A stretch of DNA of 64,000 nucleotides, from contig OZ244838.1 in the NCBI GenBank assembly GCA_965220695.1, positions 4,340,001 to 4,404,000 of the forward strand. Reading direction: 5' to 3'. The position numbers were made by a program, and so were the translations under genes. This document shows positions 35,533-44,343 of the stretch, one piece after another. The notes beneath the pieces were generated by a model that made no database searches, was not told the DNA's origin, and was given only the letters and a program-made list of their open reading frames with translations. This stretch comes from UBA9620 sp965220695 (GTDB taxonomy: Bacteria > Acidobacteriota > Vicinamibacteria > Vicinamibacterales > UBA8438). Position 1 is the stretch's first letter. Every line of letters begins with the position of its first letter.

Positions 35533-37323
35533 ATGCGTGGCGGCGACCGGCGAATTCGATGCGGCGGGGTCGGGGCGGTACTGATCGTCCTCGTGGCGGG
35601 GGCCGCCCTCACCGGCAGCCGTCCGGCCGCCGCGCAGGGATCGACCGACTGGACCAGTCAGAACCTCAATCTCGACAACAACCGGTTCGCACCGCTCGCG
35701 GAGATTCACAGCGGAAACGTCGGCCGGCTCGCCACACGCTGGACCTACGAAGTCGGCCCGGCCGACAACATCGCCCAGGTCACTCCCCTGGTGGTCGGCG
35801 GCGTGATGTATCTGCACTCGCGGTCGACCCTGTTCGCGCTCGACGCGGCGACGGGCGAGGAGTTCTGGACGGCGGTCCTCGATTCCGGATCGGAGAGCGG
35901 CAGCCCGGTGCGCGGCCCGACCTTCGCCGGCGATGCCATCTATGCCTACCGCGGGGCCGATCTCTATGCGCTGGACGCCGGCAGCGGCGAACCGGTCGAG
36001 TCGTTCGGGAACCAGGGGGTGTTGCCGGTCGTCAGCAACGCCCTGCACATGAAATACCCGGACGACTTCCCGCCGAATCTCGACCCGGTGAGTATCGGGT
36101 ACCGCATCACCACGCCGCCCGCGCACCATGACGGCACGCTGTACGTCGCCGCGGCGCTCTCCGAGGGACATATCCCCGGCGGCCTGGTGATTGCGACCGA
36201 CGCCGGCAGCGGAGCGATCAAATGGGTGTTCAACACGATTCCCCAGGGCCCGCAGGACGCGGGTTGGGAGATCGCGCGCGACACCTGGGGCGACGGCGCA
36301 CGGGCCGGCGGCGGCATCTGGACCCAACCGGCGGTCGATCCCGATCTCGGGATGGTCTACGTGAACGCCGGCAACCCCTCTCCCGACTACGACGGGTCGG
36401 CGCGGGTCGGGATCAACCTGTTCAGCAACAGCACCATCGCGCTCGACCTCGAGACCGGGGCGCTGCGCTGGTACTTTCAGGCGGTGCATCACGATCTCTG
36501 GGACTGGGATCATGTGACGGGACCAGTGCTGTTCGACGTCACGGGTGACGGCGGTGAAACCATCAGGGGGGTGGCGGCCGCCGGCAAGAACTGTCTGTTC
36601 TATATGTGGGATCGCGAGACCGGCGCGCCACTGCATCCGATGGTCGAAACGACCGTGCCGACCGAGACGGATGTCCCCGGCGAGCAGGTCTGGCCAACGC
36701 AGCCGATACCCTACAACGCGGCGGGGGTGCCGATGACCCCGCTCTGCGCGACATTTGTCGAACTCGACGACCCCGAACTGGCCGCCCGGTCCAGCCAGCT
36801 CTACAGCCCGTACTGGATCGACAAGGCGGTCATCGTGCCGCACGGCGGGTCGAGCTTCGGGTCGCCCTCATTCAGTCCGGACACCGGGCTGGTCTACGTC
36901 ACGGGGAAGAACGGCGCGATCGCGCTCGTCGTCAACCCGGTCGGCGACACGCTCGAGCCGGGTCCGGACTCGCGCGGGCACACTGACAGTTTCGAGAGCA
37001 TCGACCGCATCAGCGAGGACTTCCCGCCCGAGGTGACGGTCTCGGCGTACGACCCGGTCAGCGGCGAACAGACGTGGCAGGCGGTGTTGCCGGCCCAGAC
37101 GTCGATCGGCGCCAGCGGCAATCTGGCGACAGCCGGCACGCTGGTGTTTCAGGGTGTCGAGGACGGCGGGTTCTACGCCCTCCATGCGAGGACCGGCGAG
37201 ACGCTGTTCAGATTCGAGGCGCCGCGGCCGATCAGGGCCAGCCCGATGACCTACCAGATCGACGGCACGCAGTATGTGACGGTAGTGGCCACGAACACCG
37301 TGGTGACCCTGGCGCTACCGTAA
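35533..37323 (+). CDS. PQQ-binding-type beta-propeller quinoprotein
   Basis: Secreted propeller protein of 596 residues with a signal peptide (ending RPAAAQG). It resembles alcohol-type PQQ dehydrogenases: DWTSQNLNLDNNRFAPLAEIHSGNVGRLATRWTYEV, GATG-type blade motifs such as ALDAATGEEFWT, an internal WYFQAVHHDLWDWDHVTGPVLFDV and a final repeat QPDDLPD-type close. The catalytic Ca-binding sites cannot be verified from sequence alone. It follows the secreted protein at 34542 by 19 bp, so the two are likely cotranscribed, suggesting they act together outside the cytoplasm. An oxidation of alcohol or sugar is the natural inference. Confidence 0.82.
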   Translation: MRGGDRRIRCGGVGAVLIVLVAGAALTGSRPAAAQGSTDWTSQNLNLDNNRFAPLAEIHSGNVGRLATRWTYEVGPADNIAQVTPLVVGGVMYLHSRSTLFALDAATGEEFWTAVLDSGSESGSPVRGPTFAGDAIYAYRGADLYALDAGSGEPVESFGNQGVLPVVSNALHMKYPDDFPPNLDPVSIGYRITTPPAHHDGTLYVAAALSEGHIPGGLVIATDAGSGAIKWVFNTIPQGPQDAGWEIARDTWGDGARAGGGIWTQPAVDPDLGMVYVNAGNPSPDYDGSARVGINLFSNSTIALDLETGALRWYFQAVHHDLWDWDHVTGPVLFDVTGDGGETIRGVAAAGKNCLFYMWDRETGAPLHPMVETTVPTETDVPGEQVWPTQPIPYNAAGVPMTPLCATFVELDDPELAARSSQLYSPYWIDKAVIVPHGGSSFGSPSFSPDTGLVYVTGKNGAIALVVNPVGDTLEPGPDSRGHTDSFESIDRISEDFPPEVTVSAYDPVSGEQTWQAVLPAQTSIGASGNLATAGTLVFQGVEDGGFYALHARTGETLFRFEAPRPIRASPMTYQIDGTQYVTVVATNTVVTLALP

Positions 37324-37389
37324 CGCCCACATGAGGTGACCCGACCGGCGCTCCACCGGCGGGACACGCGAGGCGTTCAGCACCGGCTG

Positions 37390-38385
37390 CTACTGTCCAC
37401 CGTCGGCCGCCGCCTCTTCCAGGCGGGCGCCGGTCAGCACATTGAGCATCGAATAGTTGCGCTCGTGGCAGGCGTACTCCCAGATCTGACCTGACGTCAC
37501 GCCACGCGAGGCATGGTCGGTCGTCATCGGCGCCGCCGCGGTCCAGGGTCGACTGAACACCTCCGGGTCCTCGAGGGTGAAGGTGTAGTCGATCGAGTCC
37601 GGGCCGACGCGGGCGAACCGTTCGACGAGCCGAAGAGTGGAACGGGCCTTGCGCCAGGGCGCACTCCAATAGGCGTCCGGCTTGTCGACGAGATTGACCG
37701 TCTCGACCACCAGCGTGTCGCCTTCCCAATGTCCCCGCGCCTCACCGGTCCACTGCTCGATGCCGGTGAGCGGGCGGCCGTCCAAGGGGATGACGCGCAG
37801 CTCGTGATACATCTCGTGCAGCATGACGACCTGGCCCGGTGTCTGGAACACCTGCAGGTTCATGTTGTACGGCTGCAGTGGGACCATGTTGGGCAGACCG
37901 TCGGTGATGCAGCGCTCGCCGGTGTCCATGTCGGTCCAGGTGTCGAACGGCCCGACGCCGTATCTGGCCCGCTCGCGGTCGCTTGCCTCTTTCGACCCTT
38001 CCGTCCACGGAATCACACCCTCGGGCGGGTCGATGATCAACGACGTGCGCCGGGTCTCGGTGATCGCGGTTCCAGCATCCAGCCACACCTGGTTGTAGCC
38101 GCCGACGCTGCCGGGCGTCGCCTTGCCGTCGTTCGCGGCGCGGTTCTCGATGGTCTGCCGCTCTAGCGCCGCCGCTTCTTCGTCGGTCAGCTCCTCGCGG
38201 TCGGCCTGCCGTCCCGGCCGCTCGAGCGGGGTCAGGGTGGCCGACGTCCAGAGACCCTGCAGGTCAGGGTCACCCCAGGGCGTGCGCGGGGCGGTCCAGT
38301 CGTCGGCGCCTGACTGGGCCGCCGCCGGAACGGGGAAGACCAGCACGACGACGACAACCACTACCGGAAACCACCTGTGTCTCAT
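37390..38385 (-). CDS. Secreted protein of an uncharacterised family (paralogue of 34542-35513)
   Basis: Protein of 331 residues with a signal peptide (VFPVPAAAQ). Shared features with the paralogue are PWGDPDLQGLWT, TSLIIDPPEGVIPWTE, GERCITDGLPNM, QWTGEARGHWEGDTLVVETVN, DYTFTLEDPEVFSRPWT and WEYACHERNY. The start has GGAGAGG upstream. The gene is convergent with the quinoprotein gene and starts its own transcript. The conserved WEGDTL and YACHE motifs appear to be the family core; the function is unknown. Confidence 0.78.
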   Translation of the reverse strand: MRHRWFPVVVVVVVLVFPVPAAAQSGADDWTAPRTPWGDPDLQGLWTSATLTPLERPGRQADREELTDEEAAALERQTIENRAANDGKATPGSVGGYNQVWLDAGTAITETRRTSLIIDPPEGVIPWTEGSKEASDRERARYGVGPFDTWTDMDTGERCITDGLPNMVPLQPYNMNLQVFQTPGQVVMLHEMYHELRVIPLDGRPLTGIEQWTGEARGHWEGDTLVVETVNLVDKPDAYWSAPWRKARSTLRLVERFARVGPDSIDYTFTLEDPEVFSRPWTAAAPMTTDHASRGVTSGQIWEYACHERNYSMLNVLTGARLEEAAADGGQ

Positions 38386-38463
38386 GGGGCCTCTCCTGAC
38401 ATGTTCCGCACCGACGGGGACAGGATACGACAGATTCGCCGGTCTGACACCGGGGACCGTCCC

Positions 38464-39372
38464 TCAGCGGACCGCGGTGCGCTCGGGCGGCGCAGGTCGC
38501 GGCGCCGTTCCGAGTTCTTCGACCAGGGTGATTAGCGCCGACAGGTCATCCCGGCCGCGACCGCGGCCGACCAGCGCGTTGACGAACTGCATCGTCAGCG
38601 CCGCGGCCGGCAGCGCGGCGCCGCGGTCATGCGCCAGCCCCAGCGCGATGTCGAGGTCCTTGTAGTAGAGCCGCGACTCGATACCGGCGCTGAAGTCTCG
38701 AGACGCCATCCGCGTGCCGAAGAGATCGAGCACCCGGCTCGACGCGACCCCGCCCATCATCACCTGCCGCACCCGTTCGAGGTCGAGGCCGCAGCGGCCA
38801 GCCAGGGTCAACGCCTCGGCGGCGCCCTGCGCCGTGACCAGCAGCGCAAGCTGATGGCAGGCCTTGGTGGTCTGACCGGCACCGGACGCGCCCATGTGGA
38901 TCACCGTTGGCCCGAGCAGCGCGAATAGCGGTCTGGCGCGCTCAAGCGCCGCCGCCGGTCCCCCGACCATGACCGTCAGCGCCGCATCGGTCGCGCCGCG
39001 TGGACCGCCTGACACGGGCGCATCGAGCATGTCGATCCCGCGCTCGGAGAGCGCCGCCGCCATCGATCGGGTGCTCGTCGGGTCGATGGTGCTCATGTCG
39101 ATGACCAGCGCACCGCGGCGGGCGCCGTGAATCACCCCGCCGTCGCCCATGACTACCTGCTCGACATCGCTGGTGCCGGTGACCATCGTGAAGACGACGT
39201 CGCTCTGTCCGGCGACGGCCGCCGCCGAGGGACACGCCACGGCCCCCGCGTCGACGAGTGGCTGCGCCATCTCCGGCCGCCGGGCATGGACGGACAGCGC
39301 GTGCCCCCCCTGCAGCAGATGGCGCGCCATCGGACGCCCCATGGTGCCGAGACCGATGAACCCGAGCTGCAT
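38464..39372 (-). CDS. NAD(P)-binding beta-hydroxyacid dehydrogenase (3-hydroxyisobutyrate dehydrogenase-like)
   Basis: Enzyme of 302 residues with the Rossmann motif GFIGLGTMGRPMA at the N-terminus, the substrate-binding DAPVSGGPRGA and the catalytic-lysine region GAGQTTKACHQ. This family oxidises 3-hydroxyisobutyrate, tartronate semialdehyde or related short hydroxy acids. ATG 39372 has GGAGG 6 nt upstream; an upstream ATG at 39393 adds seven unlike residues. It is followed, after 51 bp on the opposite side, by DinB and MBL genes on the same strand. Specific substrate not determinable. Confidence 0.88.
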   Translation of the reverse strand: MQLGFIGLGTMGRPMARHLLQGGHALSVHARRPEMAQPLVDAGAVACPSAAAVAGQSDVVFTMVTGTSDVEQVVMGDGGVIHGARRGALVIDMSTIDPTSTRSMAAALSERGIDMLDAPVSGGPRGATDAALTVMVGGPAAALERARPLFALLGPTVIHMGASGAGQTTKACHQLALLVTAQGAAEALTLAGRCGLDLERVRQVMMGGVASSRVLDLFGTRMASRDFSAGIESRLYYKDLDIALGLAHDRGAALPAAALTMQFVNALVGRGRGRDDLSALITLVEELGTAPRPAPPERTAVR

Positions 39373-39423
39373 GCCTGTCCTCCGACCGCGCACCGTGCCC
39401 GGAGCGCGCCGATTGGCGACCCG

Positions 39424-39993
39424 TCAGGCGGGGGTGGCGTCCGGATACCCGAGCGCCGCCTTGATCTCGCGGATCTGTTCAATGTGACGGTTGTTGTGCA
39501 GCGGGATGTAGAGCAGCCACTGGTAGGCGTTGAGCGTGCCGTACACCGGCCGGTGATGGTCGAGCGTGTGCGCGCGCAGGGGCGCGGCCGTCGTCTCGGC
39601 GAACGCGAGCGACCGGGCGCGGCGTTCGACGAAACGTCGCAGCGCCTCCTCCCGCGTGACGGTTCCGGTCGGCACGACCGCCGCCGGAGCATCGCGCGGG
39701 GTGCCGCGGTCGGCAAGCATCGTGCGGATGAACGCATCCTTGCCGCCGGTCGCCGTGTCCCAGGCTGGATTCGACTCGTGTGCCAGCGCCTGCTCGACCC
39801 GACCGAACAGCCCGCGCTCCACGAGATCGAGATGCTCGACGATCAAACCGATCGACCACGCGCCGGACGTGGGCCGGAAGTGCCACTGGTCATCCGTGAC
39901 CGTCTCCACCTCGGCCAGACACTCGTCGCGCGCCTCTTCCAGCAGCCGTATCACCTCGATGCGTTCCGCCTCCGTCATCCGCCCGCCGCTCAT
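39424..39993 (-). CDS. DinB-superfamily protein
   Basis: Four-helix-bundle protein of 189 residues with the DinB/YfiT-like pattern: an early LEEARDECLAEVETVTDDQWHFRPTSGAWSIGLIVEHL and a late YIPLHNNRHIEQIREIKAALGYP. The histidines (EHL and the HNNRH set) could form the metal site of the superfamily. DinB proteins include thiol-S-transferases (bacillithiol, mycothiol users) and many unknowns. ATG 39993 overlaps the stop of the MBL gene as ATGA, so the two are cotranscribed. Confidence 0.85.
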   Translation of the reverse strand: MSGGRMTEAERIEVIRLLEEARDECLAEVETVTDDQWHFRPTSGAWSIGLIVEHLDLVERGLFGRVEQALAHESNPAWDTATGGKDAFIRTMLADRGTPRDAPAAVVPTGTVTREEALRRFVERRARSLAFAETTAAPLRAHTLDHHRPVYGTLNAYQWLLYIPLHNNRHIEQIREIKAALGYPDATPA

Positions 39994-40910
39994 GCACCGA
40001 CCCCCTGCTTCTTCCAGTAGCGCGCCAGCCCCAGCCAGCACTGGTCGAACGGTGCGGCCTGGTCGTACTGAGCCACGTCCACACCGGGCAGCGTCCGTTC
40101 GAGATACCGCTGGGCCTCGGCGCTGAACGCGGCGGCGCGCTCACTCGAATTCCCATTCTGCTCGATGATCCTGCGCGCCAGCGCCGCCATGCCGTCGAGG
40201 TGCTCGACCAGGTTGGTCAGATGTGCGGCCGGAGCGCCATGGGGCCCGAAGTGCGTGATGAACAGCGTGTCCGCCTGCCAGCGGTCGATGCGCGCCACGC
40301 TGGCCTTCCACAGGTCGAGGTCGATGTCGGGCGGCGGCGTGGGCGGCATGGCGAAGAGATGCGCGCCGGTCCTGATCCCGGCCGTGTCGCCGACGAACGC
40401 GATGCCGCTGGCGCGATCGAAGAAGCTGACATGGTGCGACGCGTGGCCGGGCGTGTACGCCACCTCGAGGTCGCGGTCGGCCACCGCGATCCGTTCGTTG
40501 CCGGAGAGGACGCGCAGGTTGTCCCGCGGCACCGGGAGGAACTCGCCCCACAACCGATCCATGTCGTCGCCGTACAGACGGGTCGCGCTAAGCAGCAGCC
40601 TGGCCGGATCCGCCATGTGCGGCGCCCCGCGCTCGTGCACGTACACCTCGATCTCGGGGTTCTCGCGCACCAGGCTCCCGGTCGCACCCGCGTGATCGAG
40701 ATGAATGTGGGTAAGCAGAATCGTGCGGACATCGGCCAGCGCGATGCCCTGGCCGGCGAGCGCGGCGCGCAGCGTGTCGAGACAGGTCGACGGCCCCGGA
40801 TCGACCAGCGCCACCCCGCCGGGGCTTTGCAGCACCGCGGTCGCGATGACGCGTGGCTTTCCGAGAAACATCAGATCGGTGAAGGTGATTCCGCGGGCAA
40901 TCGTCTGCAT
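39990..40910 (-). CDS. Metallo-beta-lactamase-fold hydrolase
   Basis: Zinc hydrolase of 306 residues. The signature THIHLDHAGATG is followed by GHASHHVSF and the third ligand region FVGDTAGI, then FITHFGPHG. It resembles glyoxalase-II/lactonase-type members. An added C-terminal region with QCWLGLARYWKKQGVG is outside the core fold. It is followed by the DinB gene with an ATGA overlap, so a DinB-MBL operon is likely. The substrate is unknown. Confidence 0.9.
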   Translation of the reverse strand: MQTIARGITFTDLMFLGKPRVIATAVLQSPGGVALVDPGPSTCLDTLRAALAGQGIALADVRTILLTHIHLDHAGATGSLVRENPEIEVYVHERGAPHMADPARLLLSATRLYGDDMDRLWGEFLPVPRDNLRVLSGNERIAVADRDLEVAYTPGHASHHVSFFDRASGIAFVGDTAGIRTGAHLFAMPPTPPPDIDLDLWKASVARIDRWQADTLFITHFGPHGAPAAHLTNLVEHLDGMAALARRIIEQNGNSSERAAAFSAEAQRYLERTLPGVDVAQYDQAAPFDQCWLGLARYWKKQGVGA

Positions 40911-40984
40911 ACCGTTGAAATACTACTATGCGGGGTGCCCGTCAGCTTGACCTGATCAGGGCCTCCATAGTCTGATGGAGTCAC

Positions 40985-41296
40985 ATGGCCGGCGATCCGC
41001 GCAGCGACCACGGCGTTCTTGACGAGACCCGTCCCAAGACCCGCAAACCGACGCTCTACAAGGTCATCCTGTTGAACGACGACTACACGACGATGGAGTT
41101 CGTCGTGCAGATTCTCGAGTCGGTCTTCCACAAGACCCCGGCGGTCGCCTACCGGATCACGATGCAGGTGCATACGCAGGGCCGCGGCGTCTGCGGCGCC
41201 TACACCTTCGAGGTGGCGGAAACAAAGGTCGCCATGACCCGGGACCTGGCCAAGCGGGCAGGATTTCCGCTTCAGGCGACGCTGGAAGAGGAGTGA
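40985..41296 (+). CDS. clpS: ATP-dependent Clp protease adaptor ClpS
   Basis: Adaptor of 103 residues that hands N-degron substrates to ClpAP. The family core YKVILLNDDYTTMEFVVQILESVFHKT is present, with the substrate-pocket NDDYT, and the C-terminal ALFEVAETK-type stretch reads YTFEVAETKVAMT. It sits 10 bp upstream of the ClpA gene, as usual. A disordered charged N-terminus (residues 1-20) is normal for the family. Confidence 0.96.
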   Translation: MAGDPRSDHGVLDETRPKTRKPTLYKVILLNDDYTTMEFVVQILESVFHKTPAVAYRITMQVHTQGRGVCGAYTFEVAETKVAMTRDLAKRAGFPLQATLEEE

Positions 41297-41306
41297 CCCC
41301 GTACCG

Positions 41307-43640
41307 ATGTTCAGCGCCGCACTCGAGCTGATCTTGAACGTCGCCTACCGGGAAGCGACCGCCCGGCGGCATACCCACCTGACCCTGGAACACCTGCTGT
41401 ATGCCCTCGCCCATGACCCCGAGGGAGAGAAGATTCTCGAAGCCTGCGGCGGCGATCTGCCGGCGCTGCGCCACGACCTTGACGAGTTTCTGGGCACCCT
41501 GGAACCGTTTCCACGCGGCGCCCGCGGACGCGAGCCGGACCAGACCCTGGCGTTTCAGCGGGTTCTGCAGACCGCCGTGCTGCATGTGCAGAGCGCCGGG
41601 AAGGACGAGGTGCGGTTCGGCGACGTCCTGGCCGCGATTCTCCAACAGCCGCGCTCGCATGCCGCCGAGCTGCTGCGATCACAGGACATCACCCGTCTCG
41701 ATGTCCTGAACTACATTTCCCACGGCATCTCCAAAGTGCCCGCCGTCGCGCAGGAGGGTGCCGAACCGGCTGAAGCGGAGACCGGCGGCGACGGGTCCGC
41801 GCCCCAGCGGAATCCGCTCACGGCGTTCGCGGTCAGCCTGACCGAGCGTGCGCAGAACGGCCGGCTCGATCCGCTGATTGGACGGACCGACGAACTTCAG
41901 CGGACGATGGAGATTCTCTGCCGCCGGCGCAAGAACAACCCCGTGTTCGTCGGTGACGCCGGCGTCGGCAAGACCGCCCTCGCCGAGGGACTGGCCAGCC
42001 GGCTGCTGGAGGACGGCGTGCCGGCGCCGCTGCGAGGCGCGGAGGTGTTCTCGCTCGATACGGCGGCCCTGCTCGCCGGCACCCGCTTCCGGGGCGACTT
42101 CGAAGAACGATTCAAGGCGGTGATCGATGCCCTCGCCGGACGTCCCAAGCCGATCCTGTTCATCGACGAGGTGCACTCGACGGTCGGCGCCGGTGCCACG
42201 ACCGGCGGCACGATGGACCTGGCCACGCTGATCAAACCGGTGCTGGCGGCCGGTGAGCTCAGGGTCGTCGGATCGACCACGTTCGACGAATTCAAGCATA
42301 TCGAGCGTGATCGCGGGCTGGCCCGGCGGTTGCAGCGCGTCGTCGTCGAAGAAGCGAGCGTCGAGGAAGCGGTCGAGATTCTCAAGGGACTGCGATCGCG
42401 ATACGAGGACCACCATCAGGTGTGCTACACCGAGGGCGCCCTGAAAGCCGCCGCCAAACTCGCCGGCCGTCATCTGCGTGACACCCGCTTGCCGGACAGC
42501 GCCATTGACGTGCTTGACGAAGCCGGCGCGAAGATGGCCGCGGCCGTCCCGGAACCGGTGGCGAGGGCCGCCGCCGCGGAAGCGGAATCCGACAGCCCCA
42601 CGCCGCAGCGGCAACGCGTGGCGGTCCCGGACATCGAGCGGGTCATCGCCCGCATGGCCCGCATCCCTGAGAAGCAGGCATCCGTCACCGACCGGGAGCG
42701 CTTGCGCACGCTCGGCGATGCGTTGCGCCGGGTCGTGTTCGGTCAGGACGACGCCGTGAGCGCCGTGGTGACCGCGATCAAGCGCGCCCGCGCCGGCCTG
42801 GGACTGCCCGATCACCCGGCCGGGTGCTTCCTGTTCACCGGTCCCACCGGCGTCGGCAAGACCGAGCTTGCGAAGCAGTTGGCCATTCATCTCGGGAACG
42901 AGTTCATCCGCTACGACATGAGCGAGTACATGGAGAAGCATGCCGTGGCGCGGTTGATCGGAGCACCGCCCGGCTATGTCGGCTTCGAACAGGGCGGCTT
43001 GCTGGTCGACGCGGTCAGAGCGCATCCCTACGCGGTGTTGCTGCTCGACGAGATCGAGAAGGCGCATCCCGACGTCTACAACATCCTGCTGCAGGTGATG
43101 GATCACGCCACGTTGACCGACAACAACGGGCGCAAGGCCGATTTCCGGCAGGTGGTCGTGATCATGACCTCGAATGCCGGCTCGCGCGAGCTGAGCGCGA
43201 CCCGGATCGGATTCGGCGACGACCAGACCGCCGGCGCCAACGGCCGCACGAAGGCGGCGGTCGAACGAGTGTTCAGCCCCGAGTTCCGCAATCGACTCGA
43301 CGCCATCGTCACGTTCGACAGCCTGCCGCCGGCGGTCGTGGAAACGCTGGTCGAGAAGTTCGTGCTGCAACTCGAGACGCAGCTCGCTGAACGGCACGTC
43401 GCGATCACCCTCGAGCCGGACGCCCGTGCCTGGCTCGCCCGCAAGGGCTACGATCCGAAATACGGCGCACGGCCGCTCGCGCGGCTCATTCAAACCGACG
43501 TACGCAATCCACTGACGGACGAGATCCTGTTCGGCGGGTTGGAACAGGGCGGGACAGTGCGGATCGCCCTGGCTGGCGACGCGCTCCGATTCGACATCGA
43601 GCCGAGCCCTCCCGCAACCACCACCGAGGACGAGGACTAG
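41307..43640 (+). CDS. clpA: ATP-dependent Clp protease ATP-binding subunit ClpA
   Basis: AAA+ unfoldase of 777 residues. It has the Clp N-domain (residues 1-145), first AAA module with VGDAGVGKTALAEGLASR, second with FTGPTGVGKTELAKQLA, and the C-terminal small domain with PKYGARPLARLIQTDVRNPLTDEIL. Length and the absence of the ClpB middle coiled coil identify ClpA. It acts with ClpS and a ClpP protease, which is not in the window. Its TAG stop begins a copy of a short dispersed motif (TAGCAGTCCGCGG). Confidence 0.95.
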   Translation: MFSAALELILNVAYREATARRHTHLTLEHLLYALAHDPEGEKILEACGGDLPALRHDLDEFLGTLEPFPRGARGREPDQTLAFQRVLQTAVLHVQSAGKDEVRFGDVLAAILQQPRSHAAELLRSQDITRLDVLNYISHGISKVPAVAQEGAEPAEAETGGDGSAPQRNPLTAFAVSLTERAQNGRLDPLIGRTDELQRTMEILCRRRKNNPVFVGDAGVGKTALAEGLASRLLEDGVPAPLRGAEVFSLDTAALLAGTRFRGDFEERFKAVIDALAGRPKPILFIDEVHSTVGAGATTGGTMDLATLIKPVLAAGELRVVGSTTFDEFKHIERDRGLARRLQRVVVEEASVEEAVEILKGLRSRYEDHHQVCYTEGALKAAAKLAGRHLRDTRLPDSAIDVLDEAGAKMAAAVPEPVARAAAAEAESDSPTPQRQRVAVPDIERVIARMARIPEKQASVTDRERLRTLGDALRRVVFGQDDAVSAVVTAIKRARAGLGLPDHPAGCFLFTGPTGVGKTELAKQLAIHLGNEFIRYDMSEYMEKHAVARLIGAPPGYVGFEQGGLLVDAVRAHPYAVLLLDEIEKAHPDVYNILLQVMDHATLTDNNGRKADFRQVVVIMTSNAGSRELSATRIGFGDDQTAGANGRTKAAVERVFSPEFRNRLDAIVTFDSLPPAVVETLVEKFVLQLETQLAERHVAITLEPDARAWLARKGYDPKYGARPLARLIQTDVRNPLTDEILFGGLEQGGTVRIALAGDALRFDIEPSPPATTTEDED

Positions 43641-43831
43641 CAGTCCGCGGTGTCTGGATCGAGCGCCAGCACCAGGTCCCGGAGTTCTTCGATTTCCGTG
43701 TGCGCCGCGTGCAGAATCGCGCGGCGTTCCTGAAGCGACGGCGTCGACCAGTCTTCTCCGTCGAATCTGACTGCACCGTCGGGTTCAAACTCGACGAGCA
43801 CCGCATCCATCGTATCCACGTAGAGACGCAT
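43637..43831 (-). CDS. Small hypothetical protein
   Basis: Protein of 64 residues, acidic and probably helical in its second half (QERRAILHAAHTEIEELRDLVLALD). The ATG has AGAGGAG about 8 nt upstream, supporting translation. It overlaps the ClpA stop by four bases on the opposite strand and is followed by an ACT-domain gene reading the same way. No family is recognised. Confidence 0.6.
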   Translation of the reverse strand: MRLYVDTMDAVLVEFEPDGAVRFDGEDWSTPSLQERRAILHAAHTEIEELRDLVLALDPDTADC

Positions 43832-43861
43832 CGGGGCGATCTCCTCTCGCGGTCGGCGGCG

Positions 43862-44245
43862 CTACATGCCGGCCGCGGTCGCTGCGCGCTGTGCGTCGTC
43901 GACGGCGATCACGAGTGCGCTGATCGCATGCTCGCTGATCGACGACGCGAACGCATAGTCGACGTTCACGCCGGCGGTGCTGAGTTGGCGTGTCGCCGAC
44001 CAGATCGCGCCGGGGCGGTTCGGCATCGGCACATACAGCACCTCACGCTCGCCGACGGCATAGTCCTTCTCACGCAGCAACCCCGCCGCGTGCACCGGGT
44101 TGTCAGCCACGAGGTGCAGCACTCCGGAACTCTCCAGATTGAACGCGAGCACATTGACCTTCTCGGCTGCCAGTGTCTGACAGAGGCGCGCCAACGCGCC
44201 GGAACTGTTGTCGAGTCGAAGGGTCAACTCCGTGCGAATCGCCAT
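43862..44245 (-). CDS. ACT-domain regulatory protein
   Basis: Protein of 127 residues with two ACT-like units: TELTLRLDNSSGALARLCQTLAAEKVNVLAFNLE and VPMPNRPGAIWSATRQLSTAGVNVDYAF. Each has the beta-alpha-beta start LDNSSGAL / MPNRPGAI that binds amino-acid ligands. It probably senses an amino acid, but no enzyme domain is fused. It lies divergently next to an aminotransferase gene, which could be its target; that is inference. Confidence 0.8.
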   Translation of the reverse strand: MAIRTELTLRLDNSSGALARLCQTLAAEKVNVLAFNLESSGVLHLVADNPVHAAGLLREKDYAVGEREVLYVPMPNRPGAIWSATRQLSTAGVNVDYAFASSISEHAISALVIAVDDAQRAATAAGM

Positions 44246-44343
44246 GGCGGGGAGGATATCGCACTGCCGGCCAGTGACGAAACTGCAGCGTCCGCGGCCA
44301 AGGTGCAGATGAACGAGACGGCCCCGGTGGGATAAGATGAAGC

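Noticed and set aside
43637..43640. TAG-linked motif at the ClpA stop as a full repeat copy
   Set aside because: Only the first 14 or so bases match; it is kept as a short version, not annotated as a copy.
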